DNA of 64,000 nt from Bigelowiella natans CCMP2755. Taxonomy: Eukaryota > Cercozoa > Chlorarachniophyceae. Positions 46,401-57,766 of this stretch are shown piece after piece. A program made the position numbers and the translations under genes. The notes under the pieces are model-generated. The model did no database searches. It saw only the letters and a list, made by a program, of their open reading frames with translations, and had not been told where the DNA came from. Positions within the stretch are counted from its first letter, which is position 1. Every line of letters begins with the position of its first letter. The DNA lies in NCBI GenBank assembly GCA_000320545.1, contig ADNK01000427.1:1-64000 (forward strand). The letters are read 5' to 3'.

Positions 46401-47199
46401 CGTGAACCTCTGGGAGTTATCAACACCTAGAAATGGTTCACAATTTGCATAAGATCTTCATATTCTTTAATAGAAACCAAATTCGTTGTTTAGATCATGA
46501 AAGTGAACCTCTTTTTCCTTCCATCATGTCTCCTTGAGTTAGGCCTTGCGAGCTCTTCGGTTCCAAATGGTGAGCATCAATTCGTGTGGAAGCTTTGTCC
46601 TGGATTAATACATCATGTGAGGAAGGAATCTTCATACAGAACACAGGGTTTCATGACCTCCTCAGAGAAGTCTGCAGTCCGCAGCATTGACTTTTTACTA
46701 GCACATTTCGTCGACTCATTTTTGGGAGCGCCGTAAACTTCTGTATTCGAACCAACAATAACATAAGAGATGGTATGTCCTCCAGAATTTCAATTACTTA
46801 CTTTCAGATTGGATGTCGGTCTTCGGATTTAATGCGAGGGAGATACTCTTGTTAATGTCTGCTATCAGATCTTCAAATAGAACGTAAATGTTAAGGATGC
46901 AAAGAAGGAGCATGTGTTGAAGCTGAACGCGATGACCTTGGGTATTTGCAAAATCGTTTCCAACGGCGTCCAAATCCAGTGACTCTGATAGGGATATGTG
47001 CTCAGTCTAGATCACTCTCGTTGATGTGTCGGTGTCGCATTAAAATGACAAAACCTGGCTCGTCCACAGGGCTTCCAGGATTGGAAGGCTCGTCCCTGAA
47101 ATACTACGCTTAAACGACAGACTGCACGGTTATACACAAAATTTACCCGAGGAGCTTATCAATAGAAAGCATAAAGTCATCGTCTTCTTCCATGGCCAT
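43451..47199 (-). CDS. long coiled-coil centrosomal/ciliary protein, CEP162-like candidate, 10 exons
   Basis: Ten exons join in phase to 1064 residues: 47147-47199, 47055-47095, 46937-46984, 46802-46870, 46658-46740, 46509-46599, 46335-46426, 46220-46277, 45402-46165 and 43451-45346. The N-terminus is acidic (MEEDDDFMLSIDKLL), followed by about 250 polar, disordered residues and then almost continuous heptad coiled coil to the C-terminus, which ends in a short acidic tail. The acidic start, disordered middle and the KLIDEIERMENLIQSLNKEN segment at the start of the long coil are the arrangement expected of CEP162, an axoneme-recognition protein of the ciliary transition zone. Coiled-coil similarity can mislead, so the name is tentative, but the presence of axonemal genes makes a basal-body role reasonable. 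Confidence 0.6.
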
Positions 47200-47696
47200 A
47201 GACTATGCAAGCTTCCCAAACTCAAATGCACCAAACGAGTACTCTTTCTATTAGATGGCGGGAAACTGGGCCGAAAAATATTTTTCCTAAATGATTGACT
47301 TGCGTATTGCGTCGATACATCATCGACCATTTTATGTCTCGTAAGACAAACGCCAAACCACCACTTTATTCTCGGTTGCGTCCAGATTCCGGTTTTGCAG
47401 ACTAATGTCCATGGGATTCCGAATTACCGATATTTCAGTATAGCGACAACATAAAATACGCTTAATCATTGCTAAACAAATCGGTATACACTTCCAAGTT
47501 CTTGCTCGGTATCTTAAATTCTACCCTCGCGCAAGGTCAGGTGCACTCACCTTTGCTCCTTCTTTCTGTTCACCCATCGCTCTTTCCGTCCGCACTTCTC
47601 ATAAGTTGTTATTCTTTGTACTTGATATTTCGCATAAGATTCATCTTTCTATGAAAGATGTTCATATTTTCTAATAAACCATTGTCTGTAACAGCC
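47200..47696. promoter_or_regulatory. divergent intergenic region
   Basis: 497 bp between the start codons of the CEP162-like (-) and PABPN1 (+) genes. No exon or distinctive element recognised. Confidence 0.35.
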
Positions 47697-48614
47697 ATGA
47701 GCGACGACAAACCTGCGGACACTGGGAACCTTGAAGATAAAAATCCTGAATTGGAGAAAGGTGATGAAAAGGTTGAGGACACATTAAAAGATGAGGGAAA
47801 AGACGACGATGGATCGAAAGATGAACCCCTTGACGAGGTGCAATCATACACCGTGATTCAAAATATAATGAAATCTGAAATATAAGTTTAACACAAAGAC
47901 ACTCGAGGAGATGCGGAAAACACTAAAAGAAGCTGACGAAGAGATAAGAAAAATAGTAGCTAGGTCCACAAGTTTCGGAGGGACCGCAGAATCCTCCAAC
48001 AAGGCAGCTGGTGCATACCACAATCCGTCAAATCTGTCATATATCAAACTTGAAACTATACACATTCAGCTTCGTTTGGACCTGAGGTGGACAAAAGATC
48101 CGTCTATGTTGGGAATGTGGAATATGAAACCAAGCCAGATGAGCTGAAAGAATTTTTCACTCCTTGTGGGGCGGTGAATCGTGTAACCATTATGGTGAAT
48201 AAACGTACAGGCCGGGCTATGGGGTAAGATTTACGTCATCAGAAGAAAATGATAATTAATCAGATACTGCATCAGATATGCGTACGTTGAATTCCATGAC
48301 GAAGAAGGGGCAAAAAATGCGGTGCTACTTGATGAGCAAGAATTCAAGGGGCGACTTCTGAAGGTTCGTTTGTAGCGAATGGAGGCCGTTGCGCCTACTA
48401 ATATTTGAAACAATTACGTCAGGTAAATTCCAAGAGAACGAACATCAAGGGATTCAGCTCCAGAGGAAGAGTAAACGAACTTAGTATTTATCATTCTAGG
48501 GAAATAACTTTACATTGTTTTCAGCCGAGATATAGAAGGAGGCGATTCAGCCGATACCGCCCTCGCTACAGATCTAGCTATGGAAATCGTCGTGCTGTAT
48601 ACAAACCATATTAG
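47697..48614 (+). CDS. PABPN1: nuclear poly(A)-binding protein PABPN1/PABP2, 6 exons
   Basis: Exons 47697-47837, 47887-48010, 48070-48223, 48276-48363, 48423-48470 and 48525-48614 give 214 residues. Order matches PABPN1: acidic N-terminus, short coiled coil (LEEMRKTLKEADEEIRKI), one RRM with RNP2 SVYVGNVEY and RNP1 MGYAYVEF (split by an intron), and an Arg-rich C-terminus with RYRRRRFSRYRPRYRSSYG like the methylated RGR/RY tail of PABPN1. The RRM has the PABPN1-type segments CGAVNRVTIMVNKRTGRAMG and LLKVNSKRTNIKG. The protein binds nuclear poly(A) tails and stimulates poly(A) polymerase. It has no MLLE domain, unlike cytoplasmic PABP. Confidence 0.95.
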
Positions 48615-48816
48615 AAGGTCTAGCGCTACAACCTTCACAGCACGGACTGAATTGGAGTAGATAGGCAGTCATGATCTGAATTCGGAGATTGCGAAAAAAT
48701 GATAGGGATTCCGTGAAATACCACTGTAAAACTTAAAACACGATTCCATTTTTAACCTAGTCTCCTTGAAGTCCAGCTCCTTTTTTTGCTTTCCCCTTTC
48801 TCTGTGTTGTCGTCCT

Positions 48817-48817
<1 letters not shown>

Positions 48818-48876
<59 letters not shown>
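48818..48876. repeat. (CT)n microsatellite
   Basis: CT dinucleotides with a few A interruptions, downstream of PABPN1. Confidence 0.9.
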
Positions 48877-48880
<4 letters not shown>

Positions 48881-49371
48881 TTTCTATCTCTCTCTCTCCT
48901 GTTCTCCACTTCCCTTCCCTCTGAATGTCTCATGTCCCCTTCCCCTTCCTGTGTGAGTGGCGGTGGGTGTGCGGAATGTGAATGAAGTTGCCGAAGTTGT
49001 ACCATGAATAAAATTGGACATTCGGTTATCATATCTAGCATACACGCAGATATTACTAGACGCAGTAGCAAGACGATAGCAATGCGATACAACGCATGTA
49101 CGTACTGTATGATAGCATAAAACTGCTGTCTAGCTGTGTCTGTGCATCGCGCTCGTTCACGTACACGTACACACATCTAGCTAGACATCTCGCACACCGT
49201 GCGATCGAGCGTACGAAGCCTGCATTCAATGTGTGTGTTCATTGCACACACGAGATGATCGACGGATGCTGTCAATTGAGAAATTTGAAAATTTCAACAG
49301 TCGTCATTCCAAAATGTGGCTTGTAGAGCTCTAGTACGCTCTAGCGTTAGCTGGATCGAGAGCTTAGCAAT

Positions 49372-49735
49372 CACAACCAGCAGAAACTTATAACATCAGC
49401 TTTGACGTGCATGGTGGCCGCACCAAACTTCATCAAAAAGCTTGGAAAACCACAACAAAGCATTCCACTTTGCATGTGCACTCCGGTGGACTCTGACGAG
49501 CTCCTGCATGCTAGCCTGGTGGCTTCCAGTGCGCTCAAACACCTTCACAACCAGCAGAAATTTGCAACATTGGCTCTGCGAGCATGCCAGCATGGCGACC
49601 GCACCACAATTTTTTTTTTCAAAAAGCTTGGAAAACCACAAAAAAACATTGCCATGCATTGCGAATGCACTCTGGTGGACTCTGACGAGCTTCTGCTGGC
49701 TTCCAATGCGCTCAAACACCCTTTTGCGTTGTGTT
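49372..49735. repeat. imperfect tandem duplication, about 175-190 bp units
   Basis: CACAACCAGCAGAAA starts at 49372 and again at 49546. AAAAAGCTTGGAAAACCACA occurs in both units, as does GGTGGACTCTGACGAGCT (49485 and 49675). A fragment in inverted orientation (TTTCTGCTGGTTGTGAT) lies at about 50125-50141. Confidence 0.85.
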
Positions 49736-50250
49736 GAAAATTGAAGCGCGCAAAAGGTGCAAAAACTCGATTTTGAAATTTTTTTGCAACGCGACGTTCA
49801 TTCTCAAAAAAATGTTTTTTTGCTCCGAAATTCAAACCGTGTACGTGTAACATTAGTTTGCCAAAAGTGTGCGCGATGCTCAATTGTGGATTTGCATGTC
49901 GTGCGATCGAGCCATCATGTTCAAAACAGCGTGAGAATTTTCCAAATCTGAGGGTTGGAAAAATGACAAAAAAAACCTGCAAAACCGCATGCAGAGCAGG
50001 AAATGCGCGCGCGCGTGCGCCCTGAAACTTGCTCGAGCGTTGTTTCTCATCATGTTCGAAAGTTTTCAAGCGTCACTTGGTGTGGTGTTGCGTTGCATGC
50101 TGCAGCACCCAGAGTGTTACATGGTTTCTGCTGGTTGTGATGCCTAGAATGCTACAATAATCGAATGCTGCCGCGGCTGCAGCGCTCAAATTGCATGTGC
50201 TAGTGTGGTTATTTGTTTCGGCAATGATGTGCTGTCATGTGCATGTACGT

Positions 50251-50342
50251 GAGACGGATGTAATTGATCAATTAAATTTATTCAATGGTCATCCTCAGTT
50301 ACAGATCATTGTGTAGGCCTATGCACACAATGCAGCGGCGCT
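50251..50342 (-). repeat. dispersed ~85-bp element, copy 3 (inverted)
   Basis: The reverse complement reads AGCGCCGCTGCATTG, then AGGATGACCATTGAATAAAT and TTACATCCGTCTC, matching copies 1 and 2 in order with a small insertion in the middle. Confidence 0.8.
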
Positions 50343-50915
50343 GATGTTGAAGCTGTTGGCTTCCGCTACAATGCATTGGATGTGTTTGCATGCAATCAAA
50401 TACGCCATTGTTTCGGTCTGGAACGATCGCACATTTCGTGCAGCATGCAGTTCGTGTTTCCTTCTCATCACATGTAGCGTCAATTTTGTGTTTCCACATT
50501 TGCGTGCAAGGTCATGTGCAGCCAGGGTTGCTGTGTAGACAAGTAGAGCCAGCTGTGCTAGTGTGCGCGAATATGTGACAATCTCTCTCTCTCGTCTTGA
50601 GACTTTTTCATGTCATTGTATATCTAGATATGTCCATTATGCTAGTTATTGTATGGCTTGCAGTTGATTGTGGAGTCTTGTCTGTTGTGGTGCGAACTGT
50701 GCCTACGCAGCTAATGAGCAGGTGATCAATGTCCTTGAGTATACGAGTGCGCCACATGCGTGGAAATGAGCTTCATCTTGTTGGCATTAGTTACGCGATG
50801 GGATGAGGCTCCCGACTGCGTTTCCAGTATGTGCGCCACGCATAAGACAAGCATAGTAAAAATTAGTTGCAAATAAAATCATCGTACTGTGCGAATCAAG
50901 TTCACATTTTATGCA

Positions 50916-52883
50916 TTATGTTGATTTTCCTTCAACAATTTCTTCCATCATCCAGTCTTCGATGTCCGAGATCCAACCCTTGAGTTGTTCATCATTCTCG
51001 GCTCCAGTGACTTTTGAAAGATTCGTTACCAAAGATCGCACTCCTTTTGTCAAAAGTATTGCTCAAAAACCAGGGAAACTTTATTGGTAAAATGGCACCT
51101 TCAGCATCATATGTAAACCAGTCGAGCTTCTTCATATCTGTCTGTCCAGGATTCGAGAGTATTTCGTTTAAAGCATCTACGAAATCAGGTTTTAGACAAT
51201 CGCTGAAAACCTGAATTGAAATTGGTACGGAACATTTCAAAATATGGGATACTTAAACTTTGTTGTTGTGCAACCACCTTTCCCTCATACACTCGGCCTT
51301 TTCTTGCGTCTAAATGAATCGTCATCAAAGCCCATGGGAATCTGCGCGAAAACTCCACGCTGAAAGCTGGGGAACTACCAAACCTATGGTGAGGTTATAT
51401 GGAGCTCCTTCATCCTTTTCGTCCAGACTAGAAAATATTTGTGCAGCGTAGAGAATTCTCACCTCCATTCCCATTCCCGGCTATTTTGGTACTCCTCTTT
51501 GACCTTAACGTTAATAACATATGCGTCACGAAACGTAAATTAAAACTATCAAAATAAAAGCTTACCTCTGGGATTGCTAACGCCTCGTCTTGAGAAATTG
51601 TTGCCCTATTCATTGATATGACAAGATTTAACTCTGAGCACATCATCGCTGTAATCATACAGGTCCTACATTTGGGCATCAGCAACTCTTTGTCTCAAGA
51701 ACTCAGTTTCCAACGCCTCCACAAAATCTGAAACAGCACCGATATAGTATGACAAAGAAATCGAATGATAGATACACTAGGGCACACTATATAAACTGAG
51801 AATACCTTCGTGGGTGATGTCCGGGTTTACCTCAATTAAGTTCTTGACTCTAGATTTCACACTTGAGATACCTATAAGGCACCTAGATTCATTACTTTGA
51901 AGGTCAGAAGAAAGAGCACGCTACCCTTCGACTTGAGCTTCGTCGCATCAGGAGTGAGGTAGCTGCAACGTGGTGTATATCATGAGAAATTGGACTTACA
52001 AAGTAATGCTGTTAGCCTGTGAACCTGCTCAATGCATTAGTATCCACGTTGAGAAGCATTGTGCCTACGTGTAGAACATGATGAAGCAATAAGAACGAAA
52101 TCTATTCGTTATGCGTCCACTGTGTTTGACCATGATGAAGCGATCTTAGCCTTCCTGTTGTGGAATCGTTCTTTAACTTGTAGGCCGACCCGGAAATCTA
52201 ATAAATACGAAAGCTTAATGCAAAAGATATCCGTCCCTCGATTTTTTGGGTGGAAAACAAAAGTGGGAGCAGAACGCACTGAGATTATGTCGATACATTG
52301 AGAGATTACCTTATAAGATGCACCGTCGTAATTTACTTCAATGTCATTGCGGCCTTTTCGAGAGATGATATCCCATAACTTCAAGTAGACGCATATTTTC
52401 GACTAAAATGTTTATCTTAGAGTTATTAGTACCCGAAGCTTGAGCTTCTATATCAAGACGGCTGAGGGCTGCTGTTAAAATCTGCACATAGAAAGCATAT
52501 TGGGTCTTATTATTTGACATTTTACTGGCAATTCCACAAAATTGTACCTCATTATTAATACTCTTGAAATCGACCGATGGAGCTTCTACCGCACTTCCAC
52601 TAGAGGGTATTTCATTAAGGAATGAGAAACATGTGTTGCCTAGATCCTGAAATAAAACATATTCAATTATGGTGTATCGATCGATATTGATGCATCAACC
52701 CTACCTGATAGACAGCGCCACCGCCGCTGGCTCGGCGACATAAAGCAATGCCATCTTCTTCCATTTTCTGCACACTATTTACGTGATGTTACCATCAAGA
52801 TTTGCTTTCCAACTTTTCTCGTTTTTTAGGGTTATCATTATGTGAGAGAGTGATCAGATCATTCTGCGCATGAATGTATGACG

Positions 52884-52925
<42 letters not shown>

Positions 52926-53678
52926 GAATTCTCACCGACATTCCTTCCATGGATTCTGATGTCTCCCTTTTGAACAATTACTATGTTAGCTATCTTGACT
53001 TCTCCTAAAATTTTGTCTCTGGGAAAGAATATGCAATATCGTACACACTCTCTTCTCTCATTTGTCCTTCGTGGTGGTCGTTGGAAATTTGTTGTACTAC
53101 CGATTACTATAGTTTTATCATTTCGATAAGATAACATGACCTGCATACAGACACAATAGGTCTCATCAGACTATTTTTAGGAAATAGGCTTGTATTTTGA
53201 ACTACCGCGCGGCCCAGCGATGCTGTCTTAAATAAATACTGCTCGAGCGCCAAGTTAACAAAGATATCCGTACATTTAGACCTAGATATGCTTATTTATA
53301 TGCTTACGATCCACGCATAATATAGTTTGAATTATACCTGAGGATGAGCGGTTTTTCTGAATTGATGAGATCGATTATGGATTCTGATTTACCCGCGTGT
53401 GTCGATAAAGAGCTCGCCCTATACAACGGCGAGCCAAAGCCCCGTTTAAGGGTAGAAATTTTGTTCGATTTTAATTGTAATCCGCGCCAATATTTGTGGC
53501 CGGTACGATCCTGGAAGGCTTTTCGAACAACGGACCGTCGCAGGTTATATGCGGGATAGAGACCGTAGGAAAGCATCATCGTGCAAGATATGATTGCTGC
53601 CAAACCGTAACAGTTGGAAGACGTCGAGAAGCTTAGGGACTTTGGAAAGGAATTTTTCCCTCCGTAAGCGCCATACAT
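50916..53678 (-). CDS. lipoate-protein ligase (LplA/LIPT1 family), many exons
   Basis: Attaches lipoate (or transfers lipoyl groups) to 2-oxoacid dehydrogenase E2 and GCV-H proteins, usually in mitochondria. Exons read on the minus strand give in order: a roughly 105-residue Ser/Lys-rich leader, KPLILRSKCTDIFVNLALEQ, LSYRNDKTIVIGRHQNPWKE, MEEDGIALCRRASGGGAVYQ, DLGNTCFSFLN, LDIEASGRNDIEV-type segment (read as IEAQASGRNDIEVNYDGASY), ISGSAYKL with SLHHGTMLLNVDTNALS, and a C-terminal region with REWEWRFGSSPAFSVEFSRR. These are the lipoate-pocket and RRxSGGGxVY hallmarks. The joint between the NPWKE and MEEDGI exons, within an intron carrying a GA/CT microsatellite (52888-52922), does not close in phase, so a short exon there is unresolved. 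The accessory C-terminal domain ends at 50916-50918. Confidence 0.88.
52888..52922. repeat. (GA)n microsatellite in lipoate ligase intron
   Basis: GA run on the + strand (CT in the transcript), immediately downstream of the splice donor after the GRHQNPWKEC exon. Confidence 0.9.
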
Positions 53679-54242
53679 CCAAGATCTCGTGTCGAGTCGT
53701 ATCCCCCTTTTAATCAAGAATAATGATGGTTTGCTCGCGTAGATCTATCTGCACGTGCACGTCGGGGGGAGGACGAGAGCAGGGATCGAAGTGTGAAGAG
53801 CAAGATGATAAGTGAAGTGCAATGTTCTATAATTATAAGTACGAATGACATCAAACACATACGAGCGACAAAGAAATTTTGCACTTAACAATTAATATCG
53901 GCGAATTGGGTTGCCAGAATAATGAAATATTGCCGAATGACGACAGGGATTAATTTTTCGCTTGAAGTCTTGCAACCCAACACCCGAAGCAGCAGCTGTA
54001 CGTGCGGCAGTGCAAGCAAGCGGAGGGGGAACAAAGAACCTCGGCTAGAATAACAACAGGAACAGGGGGAAACAGAAGAAATAGAACCAGGTAAAGAAGA
54101 ATGCAGACAGGTGTGTGGTGTAGCATCTGGAACGTGAAAACGATGTGGACATTTCCTCCTTTATTGAACTAGCTACCCATTGTTGTTTCAGATTGTGCTC
54201 TGGTTTAATTGGTATCATCTTGATCATTCGACAGGCTAGAGC
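53679..54242. promoter_or_regulatory. divergent intergenic region
   Basis: 564 bp between start codons of lipoate ligase (-) and PWP1 (+). Nothing distinctive was found. Confidence 0.35.
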
Positions 54243-56021
54243 ATGATTACCACTTTGTGTTGGGTTCCTCGGAACTCTCTGCGCGCTGTTCCCTCCGCAG
54301 TAAAACCATCCGAGGAGGAGATGAGAGCGATGATGGAACAGCTCGGCATGGACGACGAGGAGAAAGCACAGCCGTCCACTGGGTGGGTCTCTTCGATTAA
54401 TAATTACTAGGTTCGTTAATAATTCACCAAGATCTAATATCAGTGCAAGTATGGAAGAAGACGAGGGCACAGATGCGAAAAAGGGAACGGTGGGGGACAT
54501 TGCTGAAGAGCTTAAAATGGATGATTATGACAAGGAAGATCAAGGTTTCAATTTGCTTGCGCCTTCCAGCGGCAGATGTAAAGAGCGACAATTTCTTAGG
54601 TGTGAGCATGTTTCTGGGCGGGAGAAACTTGACTGTTCATAACAGTAACAGTAACGATCCCTACATCACGGTAATCATTGACGAATCGCATTTCATAATA
54701 AGTAGTCATGTGCAAGAAGTATTATAAGCTGCATCACCCACATTCAGGCACAAGACCCCGATGAAGACTCAGAGGAAGATGACGCAGTCATAAGCTCCAC
54801 GGACTTTGTCCTACTTGCTGGCCATACAGAACAAGTATTCAATTAAGAAGTTTGTCCCTTGTTCATATTAATGGATGTACCTCTGTTTTTTTAATTAATA
54901 AGGAATACAGCTCAGTGGAGGTCCACGTATTCGATAAGGAAGAGAGTTCGATCTATGTGCACCACAACATCGTCATTCCTTCATTCCCGCTTTCGACGGC
55001 ATATATAAGACCAAGCACAGCTTCAAGCGGGAATGACAATGCACCGCTAAACTTCGTAGCAGTCGGCACTTTCGAACCAGGTGGATCAAGGCAAATGTTC
55101 ATGATGAATGAGGGCACAATGCAATCAAAATTTTATTTATTGTAGGAATTGAAATCTGGAATTTAGATATGGTCAACGCTATGGAACCAACTGTCTGTTT
55201 GGGAGGAAGAGAAGCACCGAAACCAGTCACGATGTCAAGAAAGAAACGTCCTGGTAACAAGAAAAAAAAGGGCAAGAAGAAGAAGAAGGGCCTGAAGGAA
55301 TTAATGATGGGTGAGCTGAAAAAAGGTGAGAAATAAAAAGTTCATCTTTCCAGACTCTTTAAAAATATGTACAAAATGCAGATAATAATTGTTGATGGAA
55401 CATTAGGTAGCCACAGTGCTGCCGTTATGACCCTATCCTCGAATGGTTTCGACAAGTAAGAATTACATCAACATTTTTTTTCTTTTTCGCACGATTTGTT
55501 CGAGATCAAAATTTCCTTTGTGAATATGAAAAGATGCTGCTGCATCATATCTCCACGAATCAATGTTTCTCATAATTGCAGATCTTGTCTGGCCAGTGGT
55601 TCAGCAGATAATTCGGTCAAAATTTGGGACATCAACACACAGGCATGTAAAAATACCTTTGGTCACCACTCTGATAAGGTAGCTTGTAATATAACATCGA
55701 AGTTTCACAACAGTAGAATACAGAATGATTACCATGTTGATGCTCATGTGATATGTAACATGCAGGTCCAATCTGTGGAGTGGAATCCAACGGAGGCTGC
55801 CATTCTTCTGACAGGGGGGTAAGTTGTGATTTAGTTGAGTGCAGACCAAACCTTGAGATTCACACAATCGCAAAGTTTTCGTAATTGTCCAAACTGATCT
55901 TTTCCGACATGATTCTATGCTACAGATATGATGGCAACGCGTGCTGTTTGGATATCAGAGACAGCAAGTCGATCAAGAGATATAAAAGTATTTTCAAATG
56001 AAGAGTATTTATATCATATGA

Positions 56022-56084
<63 letters not shown>

Positions 56085-56835
56085 GTATGTACTGTTTTGT
56101 TGTGTTTCCTTCATAAATTATTGCCTCACCATTAGTTGACGGCGAGGTTCAGAGTATGAGTTGGAACCCGAACAACCCGGCTATATTTGCAGCTTCTAGC
56201 GATACGGTGATCGCCTGAAAACCCTATGATTTTACAGTCAATTTCTTCTGATTATCATTTAAATTGCAGGGAGTTATCATGTTTTATGATGTTCGGAAGG
56301 GATCTCAGACAAAACCGCTTTTTACGATAGGGTATGGAGACAAATATTAACACATGATCTAATTTCACAAAGAGTGAATATGATCATTATCTTTAAGATG
56401 TGAAATTATACCGAATACATACATCAGTGCGCACGACGGTGAAGTCGGAGGTGTATGTTTCAACCCAAGCAGTCGATACCCTCACATGCTGGCTTCTTGT
56501 TCCGAGGACAAGACTGTCAAAATTTGGGATCTGAGATCGAAACCTGTGTGCATCGAGAAGAAAGAAATGAAAATTGGCCAGGTGAGTTTATTGATATGTA
56601 AATTCTGGTAAATTCATCTTATTATTTAACGCATCACCAGGTGTTAACCATTGAGTTCAACAAGGAAGATCCGGAAATTCTTGCGGCAGGTGGCTCCGAA
56701 GGTAAATTATACTTATGATAATATCTCATGTTGATAACCACATAAATTGACAAATTAGGAAAAGTTGCATTGTGGGACATTGCCTCAAGTCCAACAATAG
56801 TTAAAAAATATCCGATGCCCAAGACAAAAAAGTGA
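54243..56835 (+). CDS. PWP1: PWP1 WD40 ribosome-biogenesis protein, multi-exon
   Basis: Early exons 54243-54382, 54444-54544, 54600-54670, 54748-54834 and from 54903 join in phase; later ones cover the propeller to TGA at 56833-56835. The N-terminus MITTLCWVPRNSLRAVPSAV and the acidic block match PWP1. Then come DPYIT, the segment EVHVFDKEESSIYVHHNIV and IEIWNLDMVNAMEPTVCLGG, followed by a Lys-rich stretch (KKRPGNKKKKGKKKKKGLKE). WD blades follow: CLASGSADNSVKIWDINTQA, VQSVEWNPTEAAILLTGGYD, VQSMSWNPNNPAIFAASSD, MLASCSEDKTVKIWDLRSKP and a last blade ending VALWDI. PWP1 is a nucleolar chromatin-associated WD protein needed for Pol I and pre-60S production. An intron near 56026-56083 has an AC microsatellite. 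Confidence 0.93.
56026..56083. repeat. (AC)n microsatellite in PWP1 intron
   Basis: AC dinucleotides with one AT interruption between the DIRDSKSIKRYK exon and the VDGEVQSMSWN exon. Confidence 0.9.
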
Positions 56836-57766
56836 TTAATCTGTGATTCTATTGCATAGCTAAAGTTCAATGGCTAAGGTGTGTCGTATTTTATGTTTGC
56901 ACTTTGACCAATAAACACAAGGCCATATGATTGAATTGCCAGATGACCGTAGTGTGTTTGCCGCATAGCGTACGTTGTATGTTTCATTGTCTGCTTTGCG
57001 GCGGGCGGGTATAAGAACATCGCAGAAAGCTGATATGTGATAAAATCAAGAATATGCGATCAATGTGCGCGCTGCCAGCTTCTACGTACACATGCATCGC
57101 ACGGCAACAGCGCAGCGTGTGGAATATGATAGACCACGTAAAACTATATATGTACAGTATAAATAGACACAGTACTGTGTGTAAAATTACTGTGTCTATT
57201 GTGAATGCATGCGCAGCAATGATAAGCGCAAATGATTTCTGCACGGCCTACATACCAAATAACTTAAGATACGTGGCAGTAGCAGCAGCTCATTTGCCAA
57301 TAGTTCACAAGGGTTATTGTGTGACATCTAGCTTGGTGCTTGACTACCAAGCTACGCTTCGCTGTCTAAATCTAGACGTGACAACGCACCCGCCGCTACG
57401 TTAGCGGCTTGTGCGAACCTTTCATCATCATTGGAATTGCGACTATACGACGACTGTATGCATCAATGCAAGCTAACTAGCTAAGCTAGCGCATGCCTGA
57501 ACTCTATTTGACTAGCCTAGTTGACTTGAACCGCTGCTCATACTGACCCCTATTTGTGGCATGCCGTATGATACAAGCATTATGTTCGCACACGTATCTA
57601 ATGATAATTGAAGTTTGAGATTCTGATTTGCTATGATAAGAGCTTTGGTTGCGCTCATATATACGACTATTGCACAAATCTAATGATTAAAAAATGTCTA
57701 AAAACAACGAACCGTGTGCACTATTGTCCCATAGGCAATACTTTATCGAGCATCCCACTTGGAAAC
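56836..57766. other. convergent spacer
   Basis: No gene seen. AGCTAACTAGCTAAGCTAGC-like sequence near 57470-57490 and general palindrome-rich texture. Confidence 0.6.

Larger units (their letters stand above)
48615..50915. other. 2.3-kb convergent spacer with (CT)n, tandem repeats and a dispersed element
   Basis: Largest gene-free stretch. It holds a CT run at about 48818-48876, an imperfect tandem duplication (49372-49735), the inverted member of the dispersed ~85-bp element (50251-50342) and palindrome-rich sequence. A 174-codon open frame on the minus strand (49545-50069) lies across the repeats and has no protein character. Confidence 0.6.

Noticed and set aside
46497-46736. + strand open frame with a signal-peptide-like start
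   Set aside because: It lies antisense to two exons (46509-46599 and 46658-46740) of the CEP162-like gene that join in phase with their neighbours.
49545-50069. 174-codon minus-strand frame
   Set aside because: Spans the tandem repeat and spacer sequence; composition is unlike the confident proteins and no motif is visible.
53344-53559. 71-codon + strand frame
   Set aside because: Antisense to the first exon of the lipoate ligase, whose LILR-SKCTD junction is family-consistent.
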